A stretch of 64,000 bases of DNA from the NCBI RefSeq assembly GCF_000308875.1, contig NZ_BAGL01000122.1:1-64000 (forward strand), written 5' to 3'. The translations under genes were made by a program, and so were the position numbers. This document shows positions 24,988-33,497 of this stretch, piece after piece; the first letter of the stretch is position 1, and every line of letters begins with the position of its first letter. This stretch comes from Nocardia transvalensis NBRC 15921 (GTDB lineage: Bacteria; Actinomycetota; Actinomycetes; Mycobacteriales; Mycobacteriaceae). The notes under the pieces were generated by a model, which had not been told where the DNA came from, did no database searches, and worked only from the letters and a program-made list of their open reading frames with translations.

Positions 24988-25479
24988 CTAGCGGGTCTGC
25001 TGCATCCGGGTCTGCTGGCGGAGCTGCTGGAGTTGCATCTCCCAGCGGCTGGCGCGGTCCTGGTTGCGGTTGGCCTGGTCGTCGGCCTGCTGGGCCAGCT
25101 GGTTGGCCTGGTCGGCCTGGTCCTGCGCGGTCTGGGCGCGTTGCTGGGACTGGTTGGCCTCGCCCTGAGCCTGCTGGGCCTGCTGCTGGGCGCGGTCGGC
25201 GTCGTTCTGTGCCTGCTGCGCCTGGTTCTGCGCCTGGACGGCCTGCTGGCGGGCCTGCTGTGCCTGCTGGTTGGCCTGGTTGGCCTCGTTCTGCGCGATA
25301 TTCGCCTGCTGCTGGACCTGACGGGCCTGCTGCTGGGCCTGCCGAGCGAGGTTCTGGGCCTGCTGGGCCTGCTGGCGCGCGTTCTGAGCCTCGTGCCGAG
25401 CGTCGTCGACCTGTCCGCGGAGTTCCTCGATATCCCGGACGGTAAGCATGTCGCGCTGCTCGCTGGTCTCTTGTGCCAT
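24988..25479 (-). CDS. Alanine-zipper coiled-coil protein, Ala/Gln/Asn-rich
   Basis: A 163-residue protein of low complexity. After a short N-terminus (MAQETSEQRDMLTVRDIEEL), alanines recur at alternating 4 and 3 residue steps for more than ten heptads with almost no break. They therefore fill the a and d positions of a continuous coiled coil, while Gln, Asn and Arg fill the surface. There is no signal peptide, lipobox or membrane segment. Similar alanine zippers occur in Lpp and in some mechanical rods; here the protein is predicted cytoplasmic. AGGAG lies 8 nt before ATG 25479. The function is unknown. Confidence 0.85.
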   Translation of the reverse strand: MAQETSEQRDMLTVRDIEELRGQVDDARHEAQNARQQAQQAQNLARQAQQQARQVQQQANIAQNEANQANQQAQQARQQAVQAQNQAQQAQNDADRAQQQAQQAQGEANQSQQRAQTAQDQADQANQLAQQADDQANRNQDRASRWEMQLQQLRQQTRMQQTR

Positions 25480-25826
25480 ATCGAAATCTCCTGTGTGGCT
25501 GAGTATTTGAGAGTCCCTGCGGCGGTGGAGGGGATATAAGAGATGTCTACTCGCGGCGGCACGTGAACGCAATGAGTACGAAACATGACTGTAACAATTG
25601 TCGTATAGGTGAAGAGCCCTCGATTTCGTGGCCCGTGGCAGCGCATTTCCGGCACGTCCTATCCGGACACGTGGCAGGGGGACGCACATTCGCGACATCC
25701 GGGTGGCGAATGCCGGGAAATCCACCGGTCGCGGACTACGGATTCGGCCCCGGCCCGGCAACCGGAAAATTTCCGGCCGCCCCGCCCGCGGCGGTCTCGG
25801 CGGGTTTACAGGGCCGGCGGTGGAAG
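25480..25826. other. Noncoding region before the alanine-zipper gene
   Basis: This 347-bp region has no convincing gene. It is AT-richer than average, with a GACTGTAACAATTGTCGTAT stretch centred on the palindrome ACAATTGT (25594-25601). It probably holds the promoter of the leftward alanine-zipper operon. Confidence 0.5.
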
Positions 25827-26120
25827 TCATGCCCGGCGGATGTCGTGTGGTCCGGATGTCGTTCGGCGGATCACCGGTTCGTCCGCGCGGAAGACGAACC
25901 GGCCGACGCCGGTCCGGCCGCTCGCGGCGCCGGGATCGCTCGACGGTTCGACCACGGGACCGAAGAAGACGAACAGGCCCCAGAACTCGCCGGAACCGTC
26001 GTTCTTGCGGAGCACGTCGTACCCGGTCCCGTGCACCCGCCGCCAGCAGTCGTCGCCGAAGGGGCCGTGGATCACGTCCCCGAGGCGAACTTCGGTCACA
26101 CCCACTGCCTCGATGCCCAT
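25827..26120 (-). CDS. Hypothetical protein
   Basis: A 97-residue protein of unknown family. It reads as beta-rich (EVRLGDVIHGPFGDDCWRRV, then FWGLFVFFGPVVEPSS and GRFVFRADEPVIRR), which could be a single small domain. No signal peptide. ATG 26120 is chosen because GGAAGGG lies 6 nt upstream. It is in the same direction as the secreted-protein gene upstream but separated by a terminator hairpin. Confidence 0.55.
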   Translation of the reverse strand: MGIEAVGVTEVRLGDVIHGPFGDDCWRRVHGTGYDVLRKNDGSGEFWGLFVFFGPVVEPSSDPGAASGRTGVGRFVFRADEPVIRRTTSGPHDIRRA

Positions 26121-26230
26121 CGTGGTCCCTTCCACACCCAGCAGCGGTCGTCCGTTCCCGCTGAGGAACCACCATCGCGCGCGGCGTCCCGGCAGGTCTA
26201 GGGCAGAAATGCCCCTTGACCGGCGCGAAA

Positions 26231-26264
26231 CGCCCCGCCCGCGCCGGACGGCACGGGCGGGGCG
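26231..26264 (-). terminator. Terminator hairpin of the small secreted-protein gene
   Basis: Perfect 11-bp arms CGCCCCGCCCG and CGGGCGGGGCG with a 12-nt loop, 12 nt past the stop codon. On the minus strand the stem is followed by TTTCG. Confidence 0.65.
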
Positions 26265-26275
26265 CTGAGGCGGAA

Positions 26276-26506
26276 TCAGTCCAGGCAGCCCTTGGTCTTC
26301 AGCTCGGCGAGCACGTCGTCGGAGACCGTGATCGACTTGCCCGGCTGCAGGTCGATGCCCGCTCCCAGGTCGATGTTGTTCTGCACTGCGCAGCCCAGTA
26401 CCTCGGCCGTGACGGAAATGGTCTCGTCGGCCTGGGCCACTCCGCTGCCCAGGACGGCCAGGCCGGCCAGGGCCACGGCGACGGCACCGATCTTGACGAA
26501 TCGCAC
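26276..26506 (-). CDS. Small secreted two-cysteine protein
   Basis: A 76-residue precursor. The signal peptide (MRFVKIGAVAVALAGLAVLG, cleavage after AQA) leaves a mature part of about 49 residues beginning DETISV, with two cysteines (LGCAVQ and KGCLD) likely to form one disulfide. The GTG start is set by AGGAGG 6-7 nt upstream. I do not recognise the family. It is a single gene ending at a strong terminator. Confidence 0.75.
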   Translation of the reverse strand: MRFVKIGAVAVALAGLAVLGSGVAQADETISVTAEVLGCAVQNNIDLGAGIDLQPGKSITVSDDVLAELKTKGCLD

Positions 26507-26658
26507 GGAAATCCTCCTCGGTTCGAAATCGGATACGGCATCTTCCGGTCGTTTGTCCAGGTCAAATGGGCTTTCGGCCGGCGTCCGCCGCGATTGCGGA
26601 CCCAAGGGTAGGGGGTGCCTCGGCGGGCGTGTCGGGCAGCCCCGCGAACCGGCCGGGC

Positions 26659-27054
26659 TCAGCGGAGATCGCGGGCCAGGCGGGCGGCCCCGACCGCCAT
26701 ATAGCTCCCGGTCAGGGCGACCAGCGGCGCGGCGGCGGTGCGCGGCACATCCCCGCGGGCGAGATGGTTCGCGCCGTGCGTGGTGTCGATGATGTCGACC
26801 ATGAGGGCCAGGCGCTGCCAGCGGCGGCGCTCGCCCTCCGGCGCGGTGAGGTAGCCCAGGCCGAGTGCCAGGGCCCGCGCGCCGAATATACGGGTGAGAT
26901 AGACGGATTCGGGACCGAGACGCATCCCGAGCGTCCGGCCCAGCCAGCGGGGCGCCACCAGGGAGGCGGCGCCCAGGGCGATGCGACCGGCCGCGAGTCC
27001 GCGCAGGGCCGTCGCCAGTGTCCGGTCCGTGCGCGATGCCTGGTTCGGAGTCAT
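26659..27054 (-). CDS. Small membrane protein
   Basis: A 131-residue protein with about four hydrophobic stretches (AAGRIALGAASLVAP, ARALALGLGYLTAP, LALMVDIIDTTHGANHLA, AAPLVALTGSYMAVGAARLA). It resembles DUF4267-like proteins found next to regulators in actinomycetes, a tentative match. ATG 27054 lacks a ribosome site. It is divergent from the TetR gene at 27178, so it may share its operator. Confidence 0.65.
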   Translation of the reverse strand: MTPNQASRTDRTLATALRGLAAGRIALGAASLVAPRWLGRTLGMRLGPESVYLTRIFGARALALGLGYLTAPEGERRRWQRLALMVDIIDTTHGANHLARGDVPRTAAAPLVALTGSYMAVGAARLARDLR

Positions 27055-27128
27055 GGTTCGAGCGTGCCCGCTCCGAAGGGTCCGGTCGATTACCCGCGAG
27101 GTAATGGGCGCGGCGGGACGGAAGAGAC

Positions 27129-27157
27129 TTCAATCAATGATTGAAACAGTGATTGAA
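27129..27157. promoter_or_regulatory. Candidate TetR operator (TTCAATCA-A-TGATTGAA) plus repeated half site
   Basis: A perfect 8-bp dyad at 27129-27145 with a further TGATTGAA half site at 27150-27157, 12 bp on. It ends 20 bp before the TetR start, a position fit for autorepression of the TetR-OYE-SDR operon. Confidence 0.65.
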
Positions 27158-27177
27158 TCTGTGCTTGACTGGTCGGC

Positions 27178-27747
27178 ATGAGTGAGAAGGTCTCGGTGCT
27201 GGGCACCCGCGAGCGGCTGCTGGCCGCCGCGGAGCGCCTGCTGCTCACCGAGCGCTACGACGAGGTCTCGGTGCGCGCGATATGCGCTGCCGCACAAGCC
27301 AATCCGGCCGCCGTGCACTACCATTTCGGGTCGAAGGACGCGCTCGTGTCCGCGTTGCTCGAGGATCGGCTGGGCCCGCTGTGGGAGGACCGGCTGTCCG
27401 CGCTGGCCGCCCGGCGCGCGAGCGTCCCGGAACTCGTCGAGGCCGTCGTCGCGCCGTTCGTGGAACTGTCCGCCGATCCGGTCGGCCGCCTGCATCTTCA
27501 GCTGCTGGCCCGGTTCGTCCTGGGCCGGCACGAGGGGGACTGGCGGCAGCCGTGGTTCCGGATGGACTCCTGGACCGACCTGCTGCCGGGAGTGAGCGCG
27601 GCCGACGGCGGCCGCCGGTGGATGCTGGCCTTCGAACTGATCATCACGCGGTTCGGCGCCGCCCGGGAGCGCGGGCCCTCGCCCGCCTCGGTGGCCGCGC
27701 TGCGGGAGTTCGTGGTGGCCGGGCTGACCGCGGGAGGCGACCGGTGA
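27178..27747 (+). CDS. TetR family transcriptional regulator
   Basis: A 189-residue regulator. Helix-turn-helix at residues 10-56 (LLAAAERLLLTERYDEVSVR, then AAAQANPAAVHYHFGSKDAL) with a TetR_C_11-like C-terminus. The gene overlaps the next one by GTGA, and the third overlaps by ATGA, so all three proteins are translationally coupled. The repressor probably controls its own operon through the TTCAATCA dyad. The inducer may be the substrate of the downstream reductases. Confidence 0.93.
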   Translation: MSEKVSVLGTRERLLAAAERLLLTERYDEVSVRAICAAAQANPAAVHYHFGSKDALVSALLEDRLGPLWEDRLSALAARRASVPELVEAVVAPFVELSADPVGRLHLQLLARFVLGRHEGDWRQPWFRMDSWTDLLPGVSAADGGRRWMLAFELIITRFGAARERGPSPASVAALREFVVAGLTAGGDR

Positions 27748-28961
27748 CCGATATCTTCGAACCCGCCACCCTCGGCCCGATCACGCTGCGCAACAGGGTG
27801 ATCAAGGCCGCGACGTTCGAGGGCCGCACGCCCGACGCGCTGGTCACCGACGACCTGATCGAGTTCCACCGCGAGATCGCCGCGGGCGGCGTGGGGATGA
27901 CGACCGTGGCCTACTGCGCGGTCGCGCCGGGCGGCCGCACCGACCGCCACCAGCTCTGGATGCGTCCGGAGGCGGTGGCCGGACTGCGCGCGCTGACCGA
28001 CCGGGTCCATGCCGAGGGCGCGGCGGCGAGCGCCCAGATCGGGCACGCGGGCCCGGTCGCCAACGCCGCCTCCAATCGCGCGCCCGCGCTCGCGCCGAGC
28101 CGGATGTTCAGCCCGCTCGGCATGCGGCCCATGCGCGTTCCGGGCGAGGCCGAGATCGCCGAGGTCGTCGCCGCGCACGCCGAGGCCGCCCGCCTGGCCG
28201 AACAGGCCGGATTCGACGCGGTGGAAATCCATTTCGGCCACAACTACCTGGTGAGCTCGTTCCTGAGCCCGCTGCTCAACCGCCGCACCGACCGCTACGG
28301 CGGATCGGCCGAGAACCGGGCGCGCCTGGCCCGCGAGGTCGCCGCGGCGGTCCGCGCGGCCGTCGGCGGCCGATTGGCGGTGACCGCGAAACTGAATATG
28401 GAGGACGGGGTGCGCGGTGGGCTCACCGTGCCCGAGTCGCTACAGGTCGCGGCCTGGCTCGAGGACGACGGCACGCTGGACGCCCTGGAACTCACCGCCG
28501 GCAGTTCGCTGCTGAATCCGATGCTGCTGTTCCACGGCGACGCGCCGCGCCGCGAATTCGCGAAAGTCCTTCCGGGACCGGCACGCTGGGGTTTCCGTAT
28601 GGTCGGCCGCGCCTTCCTCAAGGAGTACCCGTACCAGGAGGCCTACCTGCTGGAGCGCGCCCGGCAGTTCCGCCGCGAGCTGTCGATGCCGCTGGTCCTG
28701 CTGGGCGGCATCACGAATCTCGACACCATGCGGGCGGCGCGGGCCGAGGGCTTCGAATTCGTCGCCATGGGCCGGGCGCTGCTGCGCGAGCCGGATCTGT
28801 TGCACCGCATCCGATCCGACGCCGCCGTCCGGTCGGTCTGCGTGCATTGCAACCGGTGCATGCCCACCATCTACACCCGCACCCGGTGCGTATACCGGCC
28901 GGAGCGGCCGGACCCGCGGGTGGCGTCCTCGACCGAGAGCACGGGATCGGAGAACCCATGA
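27744..28961 (+). CDS. Old yellow enzyme-like FMN oxidoreductase
   Basis: A 405-residue TIM-barrel flavoprotein of the OYE/2,4-dienoyl-CoA reductase family, likely reducing activated C=C bonds with NAD(P)H. Visible blocks: LGPITLRNRVIKAATFEG, QIGHAGPVAN, FDAVEIHFGHNYLVSSFLSP, LLNRRTDRYGGS and GGITNLDTMRAARAEGFEFV. A C-terminal CVHCNRC pair of cysteines resembles the start of an iron-sulfur motif, but the full four-cysteine set of dienoyl-CoA reductases is not evident. The start GTG overlaps the TetR stop by 4 bp. Confidence 0.9.
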   Translation: MTDIFEPATLGPITLRNRVIKAATFEGRTPDALVTDDLIEFHREIAAGGVGMTTVAYCAVAPGGRTDRHQLWMRPEAVAGLRALTDRVHAEGAAASAQIGHAGPVANAASNRAPALAPSRMFSPLGMRPMRVPGEAEIAEVVAAHAEAARLAEQAGFDAVEIHFGHNYLVSSFLSPLLNRRTDRYGGSAENRARLAREVAAAVRAAVGGRLAVTAKLNMEDGVRGGLTVPESLQVAAWLEDDGTLDALELTAGSSLLNPMLLFHGDAPRREFAKVLPGPARWGFRMVGRAFLKEYPYQEAYLLERARQFRRELSMPLVLLGGITNLDTMRAARAEGFEFVAMGRALLREPDLLHRIRSDAAVRSVCVHCNRCMPTIYTRTRCVYRPERPDPRVASSTESTGSENP

Positions 28962-29707
28962 CGGAACGACTGTCCGGACGCGTCGCGCTGATCAGCGGCG
29001 CGGCGTCGGGAATGGGCGCCTCGCACGCGCGCGCGTTCGTCGCGGAGGGCGCCGCGGTGGTGCTCGGCGATATCGCCCTCGACGCGGGCAAACAGCTGGC
29101 CGCCGAACTCGGCGAGCGGGCGGCCTTCGTCCCGCTGGACGTCACCAGCTCCGCCGATTGGCAGACCGCGGTCCGCACGACGGTCGACCTGTTCGGCAAG
29201 CTCGACGTGCTGGTCAACAACGCCGGGGTGCTCGACGGCGGCCGGCTCGGCGCCTACACCGAGGAACAGTGGCAGCGCGTCCTGTCCATCAATCTCACCG
29301 GTCCTTTCCTCGGCCTGTCCGCGGCCCGCGACGCGCTCGTCGCCGCCCGTCCGTCGTCGGTCGTGAACATCTCCTCGGCCGCCGGCATCCAGGGCGTCTC
29401 GGGCATGCACGCCTACACCGCCTCCAAGTTCGGGCTGCGCGGATTCACCAAATCCGCCGCGCTGGAACTCGCCCCCTTCGGCGTCCGGGTCAACTCCGTC
29501 CACCCGGGCGGGATCATCACTCCGATGATCGGCGTCCAGCCCGGTCAGGTCACCATCGACAGGAACGAGAACACCCTCGAACGCCTCGGTACACCCGAGG
29601 AGGTCTCGGGCATGGTCGTCTATCTCGCCAGCACCGAGTCGAGCTATTGCACCGGGGCCGAATTCCTCGTCGACGGCGGCATGACCACGGGCTCGATCCA
29701 CGACTGA
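28958..29707 (+). CDS. Short-chain dehydrogenase, hydroxysteroid dehydrogenase-like
   Basis: A 249-residue classical SDR. The cofactor loop SGAASGMG, DVTSSADW, NNAG and the catalytic YTASK (Tyr153, Lys157) with SSAAG are present. The GGIITPMI and DGGMTTGSIHD end resemble 3-alpha/20-beta-hydroxysteroid dehydrogenases. It likely interconverts a hydroxyl and a keto group with NAD(H). Its ATG overlaps the OYE stop (ATGA), and together they may process an enone-containing compound. Confidence 0.92.
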   Translation: MTERLSGRVALISGAASGMGASHARAFVAEGAAVVLGDIALDAGKQLAAELGERAAFVPLDVTSSADWQTAVRTTVDLFGKLDVLVNNAGVLDGGRLGAYTEEQWQRVLSINLTGPFLGLSAARDALVAARPSSVVNISSAAGIQGVSGMHAYTASKFGLRGFTKSAALELAPFGVRVNSVHPGGIITPMIGVQPGQVTIDRNENTLERLGTPEEVSGMVVYLASTESSYCTGAEFLVDGGMTTGSIHD

Positions 29708-29713
29708 GGCGGC

Positions 29714-30640
29714 TCAGCTCGCGTAATCGAGTGTCGGGAGAACGAATTCGTCGGTCACCCAGCGGGCGACGCCGTCCGGATAGGGCGCGGGCGGGTTGAG
29801 GACCAGGTGGGTGAAGCCCGCATCGATGAGCCCCCGCAGGTACTCGCGTGTCCGCTCCGGCTGCTCGTAGGGAACGACCAGCTGCGCCGAGCGCGTGATC
29901 TCCCCGGGATCGCGGCCGACCTCGGCGCAGTACTCGTCCAGCGTCCGGCTGCGCTCGCGCAGCACGCCGAGATCGCCGGCCGGCGGGCCGATCACGTTCC
30001 AGATGTCGGCGTGCTCCGCGACGATCCGCAACGTAGCCGGTCCGGCGCCGGCGATGAGCAGCGGCGGATACGGCCGCTGTACCGGCCGGGGGTGACAGCG
30101 CGCGCCGGTGAGCGTGTAGTACCGCCCGGGGAAGTCGAAGACGTCCCCGGTCCACAGCCGACGGATGAGCGTGCACGCCTCGGCGAATGCCGCGACCGCC
30201 TCACCCCACGGCCGGATCGGGATGCCGTAGGCGTGGTATTCGGGAGCGACCGTGATCGGGAACTGTGGATTCGTCCTGGGCAGACCGCCGATGCCGAGGC
30301 CGACATCGAGCCGCCCGCCGGAGATCTCGTCGACGGTGGCCGCGATCTTGGCCAGCAGGGCGGGATGCCGGATCCGGTTGTTGGTCGCCAGCAGCCCGAG
30401 CCGCAGCCGATCGGTCCGAGCGGCGAGCGCGGACAGCAGCGTCCAGCCCTCGTGGACCGAGCCGGACAACTCCGTATCCGCCGCGCCGCCCCGGCCGACC
30501 CGGGGGAGCAGATGGTCGTACAGCCAGGCGTGCTCGAGTTCGGGAATCCGGTCGGCCTCCTGCCAGACCCGCAGGATATCCCGATAACCGACATGGGCAG
30601 GCGTCGTCTTGATACCGAAACTCGGTGTGCGCGTGGCCAT
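29714..30640 (-). CDS. Luciferase-like (LLM class) oxidoreductase, probably F420- or FMN-dependent
   Basis: A 308-residue TIM-barrel enzyme. HAWLYDHLLP, GLLATNNRIRHPALLAKIAA, VDEISGGRLDVGLGIGG and PPLLIAGAGPATLRIVAEHA are typical of the LLM family. The substrate is unknown. It converges with the SDR gene, with a 6-bp gap. A TAAGGT box 7 nt before the ATG (30648-30653 on the minus strand) and no ribosome site suggest a leaderless mRNA. Confidence 0.88.
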   Translation of the reverse strand: MATRTPSFGIKTTPAHVGYRDILRVWQEADRIPELEHAWLYDHLLPRVGRGGAADTELSGSVHEGWTLLSALAARTDRLRLGLLATNNRIRHPALLAKIAATVDEISGGRLDVGLGIGGLPRTNPQFPITVAPEYHAYGIPIRPWGEAVAAFAEACTLIRRLWTGDVFDFPGRYYTLTGARCHPRPVQRPYPPLLIAGAGPATLRIVAEHADIWNVIGPPAGDLGVLRERSRTLDEYCAEVGRDPGEITRSAQLVVPYEQPERTREYLRGLIDAGFTHLVLNPPAPYPDGVARWVTDEFVLPTLDYAS

Positions 30641-30647
30641 GATCGCG

Positions 30648-30653
30648 ACCTTA
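30648..30653 (-). promoter_or_regulatory. -10 box (TAAGGT) of a probable leaderless gene
   Basis: Seven nt separate the box from the ATG of the LLM oxidoreductase. No Shine-Dalgarno sequence intervenes. Confidence 0.5.
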
Positions 30654-30697
30654 CGAGCCGGAGGGCACTCGAAGTCAAGTGGCGGGCCGGTGTGGCG

Positions 30698-32140
30698 TCA
30701 GTCCGGGGTGGCCGCGGCGGGTTCGGGGAGGGCCAGCGTGATGACGGCGAGGACGACCGCGACCGCGGCTATGGCGGCGAGCATGGTGATGCTGCCGGTG
30801 AGGGTGTGGGCGCGGAAGAAGACGGTGCTGAGGACCGCGAGGCCGACGGCGTTGCCGACCTGTTCGATGGTCGGCAGGGTGCCGGAGGCCTCGGCCATGC
30901 GGACCTCGTCCAGGCCGGCCAGCATGACCGGCTGGAGCGGGACGCCGAAGGCGCCGATGCCGTAGCCCGCGACGAAGACCGGGCCGACCGCGAGCGCCAG
31001 GCTCACATCGCCGTCGGTCACCCAGAGGTAGCCCGCGGCGATGGCCACGCAGCCGCCGAACAGGGCGATGCCGACCGCGAGCGTGCGCACCCCCCATCGC
31101 TTGATGAACAGGGGAGACGACAGCGCGCCCGCCGCGGCGCCGAGGGCGAACGGGGTCATGGCGATTCCCGTGCGCAGCGGCGACCAGTGCAGCACGTCCT
31201 GCAGGATGATCGAGGCGGCGAAGACGAACGCCGTGAACAATCCGAAGAAGATCGTCACCAGTATCGACCCGACGGCGAACCGGCGGTCCGCGAACAGCTC
31301 CAGCCGCACCAGCGGCGTCCCGCCGCGATCCCGCCGCCGCAGCTGATGGGCCACGAATACCGCGGCGATCGCGAGCGCCACCGCGACCATGACGAGATAC
31401 TCCGCGCGCCAGCCGTTCTGCTGTACCTCGGCCATGGCCGACAGCAGCAGGAACAGGCTGACCGTGGACAACACCACGCCGGTCAGGTCGAGGCGTTCGC
31501 GCTCAGTCGAGGGGCCCAGGTGCAGGAAGCGGTAGGCGAGCACGAAGGCGAGCAGCCCGAGCGGCAGGTTCATCAGGAAGACGGCGTGCCAGCCCGAGCC
31601 GCCGATGTTCAGCGTGATGAGCACGCCGCCGACGATCGGCCCGAGCATGCCCGCGAATCCGGCCGTCGCGCCGTAGAGGGCGAAGACCAGCTGATGCCGT
31701 TCGCGCGGGAAGCTGGCGGTCAGGATGGCGATGGTCTGTGCCGCCATCCCGGCCCCGGTGACGCCCTGCGCCACCCGCGCGATCACGAGTTCTGTGGCGC
31801 CGGTGGACATTCCGCACCACAGCGAGGCCGCCGTGAATCCGACGACCGAGACCAGGAACATCGTGCGCCGGCCGACCAGCGCGCCGATGCGGGCGGCGGT
31901 GAGCAGCGTGCACGCGAACGCGAGCGAGTATCCCGCCACGACCAGTAGCTGCGCGGTCTGGGTGGCGCCCAGATCCCGGGTGATGTCGGGGAGTGCGGTG
32001 TTGACGATGGTGACGTCGATCATCTGCATGAAGACCGAGATGAGACATCCCGCGAAGGCGAGCCAGGCGGGCAGTTCGTCCGCGGTCGGCAGCGGCCCGG
32101 CAACTCGCCGGACAACACCGACAATGGCATTGTCCGGCAT
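30698..32140 (-). CDS. DHA2-family MFS exporter
   Basis: A 480-residue, 14-helix drug:proton antiporter type protein. The first helix has FMQMIDVTIVNTALPDI, motif A is RIGALVGRR, and motif C is GMLGPIVGGVLI. The start ATG 32140 (MPDNAIVGVVRRVAG) has GGAGGA 5 nt upstream, preferred to the longer GTG frame. A 15-bp palindrome covers codons 3-7. It is a single gene with no obvious dedicated regulator next to it; the substrate is unknown. Confidence 0.92.
   Translation of the reverse strand: MPDNAIVGVVRRVAGPLPTADELPAWLAFAGCLISVFMQMIDVTIVNTALPDITRDLGATQTAQLLVVAGYSLAFACTLLTAARIGALVGRRTMFLVSVVGFTAASLWCGMSTGATELVIARVAQGVTGAGMAAQTIAILTASFPRERHQLVFALYGATAGFAGMLGPIVGGVLITLNIGGSGWHAVFLMNLPLGLLAFVLAYRFLHLGPSTERERLDLTGVVLSTVSLFLLLSAMAEVQQNGWRAEYLVMVAVALAIAAVFVAHQLRRRDRGGTPLVRLELFADRRFAVGSILVTIFFGLFTAFVFAASIILQDVLHWSPLRTGIAMTPFALGAAAGALSSPLFIKRWGVRTLAVGIALFGGCVAIAAGYLWVTDGDVSLALAVGPVFVAGYGIGAFGVPLQPVMLAGLDEVRMAEASGTLPTIEQVGNAVGLAVLSTVFFRAHTLTGSITMLAAIAAVAVVLAVITLALPEPAAATPD
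32120..32134. promoter_or_regulatory. Palindrome in the first codons of the MFS gene
   Basis: GACAATG-G-CATTGTC, perfect 7-bp arms with a 1-bp centre, at codons 3-7. It could be an operator or coincidental. Confidence 0.25.
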
Positions 32141-32415
32141 AGGAATCCTCCGATCGTGGACTGACGACAGTGTCACTACCGCTTCGCCCCCTCACTGTGA
32201 CAGACGTGAGAAACTGTGTCCCCCTGTATGTCCGAATGTTCCGCGACAGCACAGACCGGGTGTCTTCAGTCTGTGAGACACACCAACGGGTTGTGTGGCG
32301 GCGCAATGGTCACCGTGCGCAGGTGTGCTGCATGATGAAACGCCGATAGTCCAGCGATATTCTGGCAATGGCTCCGTACCGCGTTCGATGAGAACCGGAT
32401 CTTTCCGCCGTCCAC

Positions 32416-33471
32416 TCAGCGGGACGGGGATTCGTCCTTCTCGGGCCGGGCGAGGGCCGATTCGAACATGGGCCAGGAATTGTGCAGGTCCTCTTCCCAG
32501 TACCCCCAGGAATGGGTCCCGGTGGGGCGGAAATCGAAGGTCGCGGGAACGTTCAACTGCCGCAGGCGTTCCTGGAGCTGATGGGTGCACACATTGGTGA
32601 TCGCCTCCAGCGGCGCGCCGAAGAACAGCTGGTACATCAGCTGCATCGCGTCGCCGCGCGCGCCCTGTAGATTGTCGCGCGGCCCGGGCAGCCCGGTGCC
32701 GGTGGACACGTAGACGGCCGTGCCGCGCAGCCGGTCGGCGTGCAGGTAGGGGTCGTTGGCCGCCCAGGCGGGGTCGCTCGGCGGGCCCCACATGTTGACG
32801 GCGTTGCCGCGCTGCCCGGTCACGACCGCCTGCACCATGGCCTGGCCCTGCGGATCGCTCGTGCGCACGCAGCCGCTGTAGGAACCGATGGCCCGATACA
32901 GCTGCGGCGCCCCGATGGCCAACTGGAACACCGACGTCCCGGCCATCGAGAGGCCGGCGATGGCGTTGGCGCCGTTACCGCGGAAGGCGTTGTCGATGAT
33001 CGGCGGCAGCTCCTGGGTGAGGAAGGTGGCCCAGCGCTGGCGGCCCAGGATCGGATCGTCGGTGCGCCAATCGGTGAAGTAGCTGCCCGCGCCGCCGAAC
33101 GGGATCACGACGTTGACCTGCTTGTCGTGGAAGAACCGCACGAGATCGGTGGTCTCGAGCCAGTTGCCGTCCGATCCGCCGTTCGCGCCGTTGAGCAGGT
33201 AGAACGTGGGCGCCGGCCGGTCCGGATCGGCGGCTCGCAGCACGGTCAGGCGGGTCACCGTATCCATCGCCGCCGAGTGCACCCCGACGTCCAGGACACG
33301 ATCGGAGACCTGCCGGATGTCGTGGATGCGGGTACCGTCGTCGGCGGTCAGCGGCTCGCCGGTCGGGGGCGCCGCGACGGCGACGCCGTCCGCGGCGAAT
33401 CCGTTGGCGCTCAGCACCGTAATCAGTATGGTGGCCGCGGTGAGCAGGCCCCGAGACAGCCGCTCGGCCAT
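32416..33471 (-). CDS. Secreted antigen-85-like esterase A
   Basis: A 351-residue alpha/beta-hydrolase of the esterase/antigen 85 family. These act outside the membrane, in mycolate-containing bacteria often as mycolyltransferases on trehalose and arabinogalactan. A signal peptide lies in residues 1-35. FYLLNGANGGSDGNWLETTD, the nucleophile Ser175 in AGLSMAGTS, SYSGCVRTSDPQGQ and His320 in GTHSWGYW are visible. GGAGAG precedes ATG 33471. The three paralogs share these motifs. The precise acyl donor is not known from sequence. The 5' leader contains a strong hairpin. Confidence 0.88.
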   Translation of the reverse strand: MAERLSRGLLTAATILITVLSANGFAADGVAVAAPPTGEPLTADDGTRIHDIRQVSDRVLDVGVHSAAMDTVTRLTVLRAADPDRPAPTFYLLNGANGGSDGNWLETTDLVRFFHDKQVNVVIPFGGAGSYFTDWRTDDPILGRQRWATFLTQELPPIIDNAFRGNGANAIAGLSMAGTSVFQLAIGAPQLYRAIGSYSGCVRTSDPQGQAMVQAVVTGQRGNAVNMWGPPSDPAWAANDPYLHADRLRGTAVYVSTGTGLPGPRDNLQGARGDAMQLMYQLFFGAPLEAITNVCTHQLQERLRQLNVPATFDFRPTGTHSWGYWEEDLHNSWPMFESALARPEKDESPSR

Positions 33472-33497
33472 ATCGCTCTCCGATCTGGACGCCGTGC

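Noticed and set aside
30698..32140. Linking the second DHA2 exporter to the polyketide operon
   Set aside because: It is more than 23 kb away, with unrelated neighbours and no shared operator.
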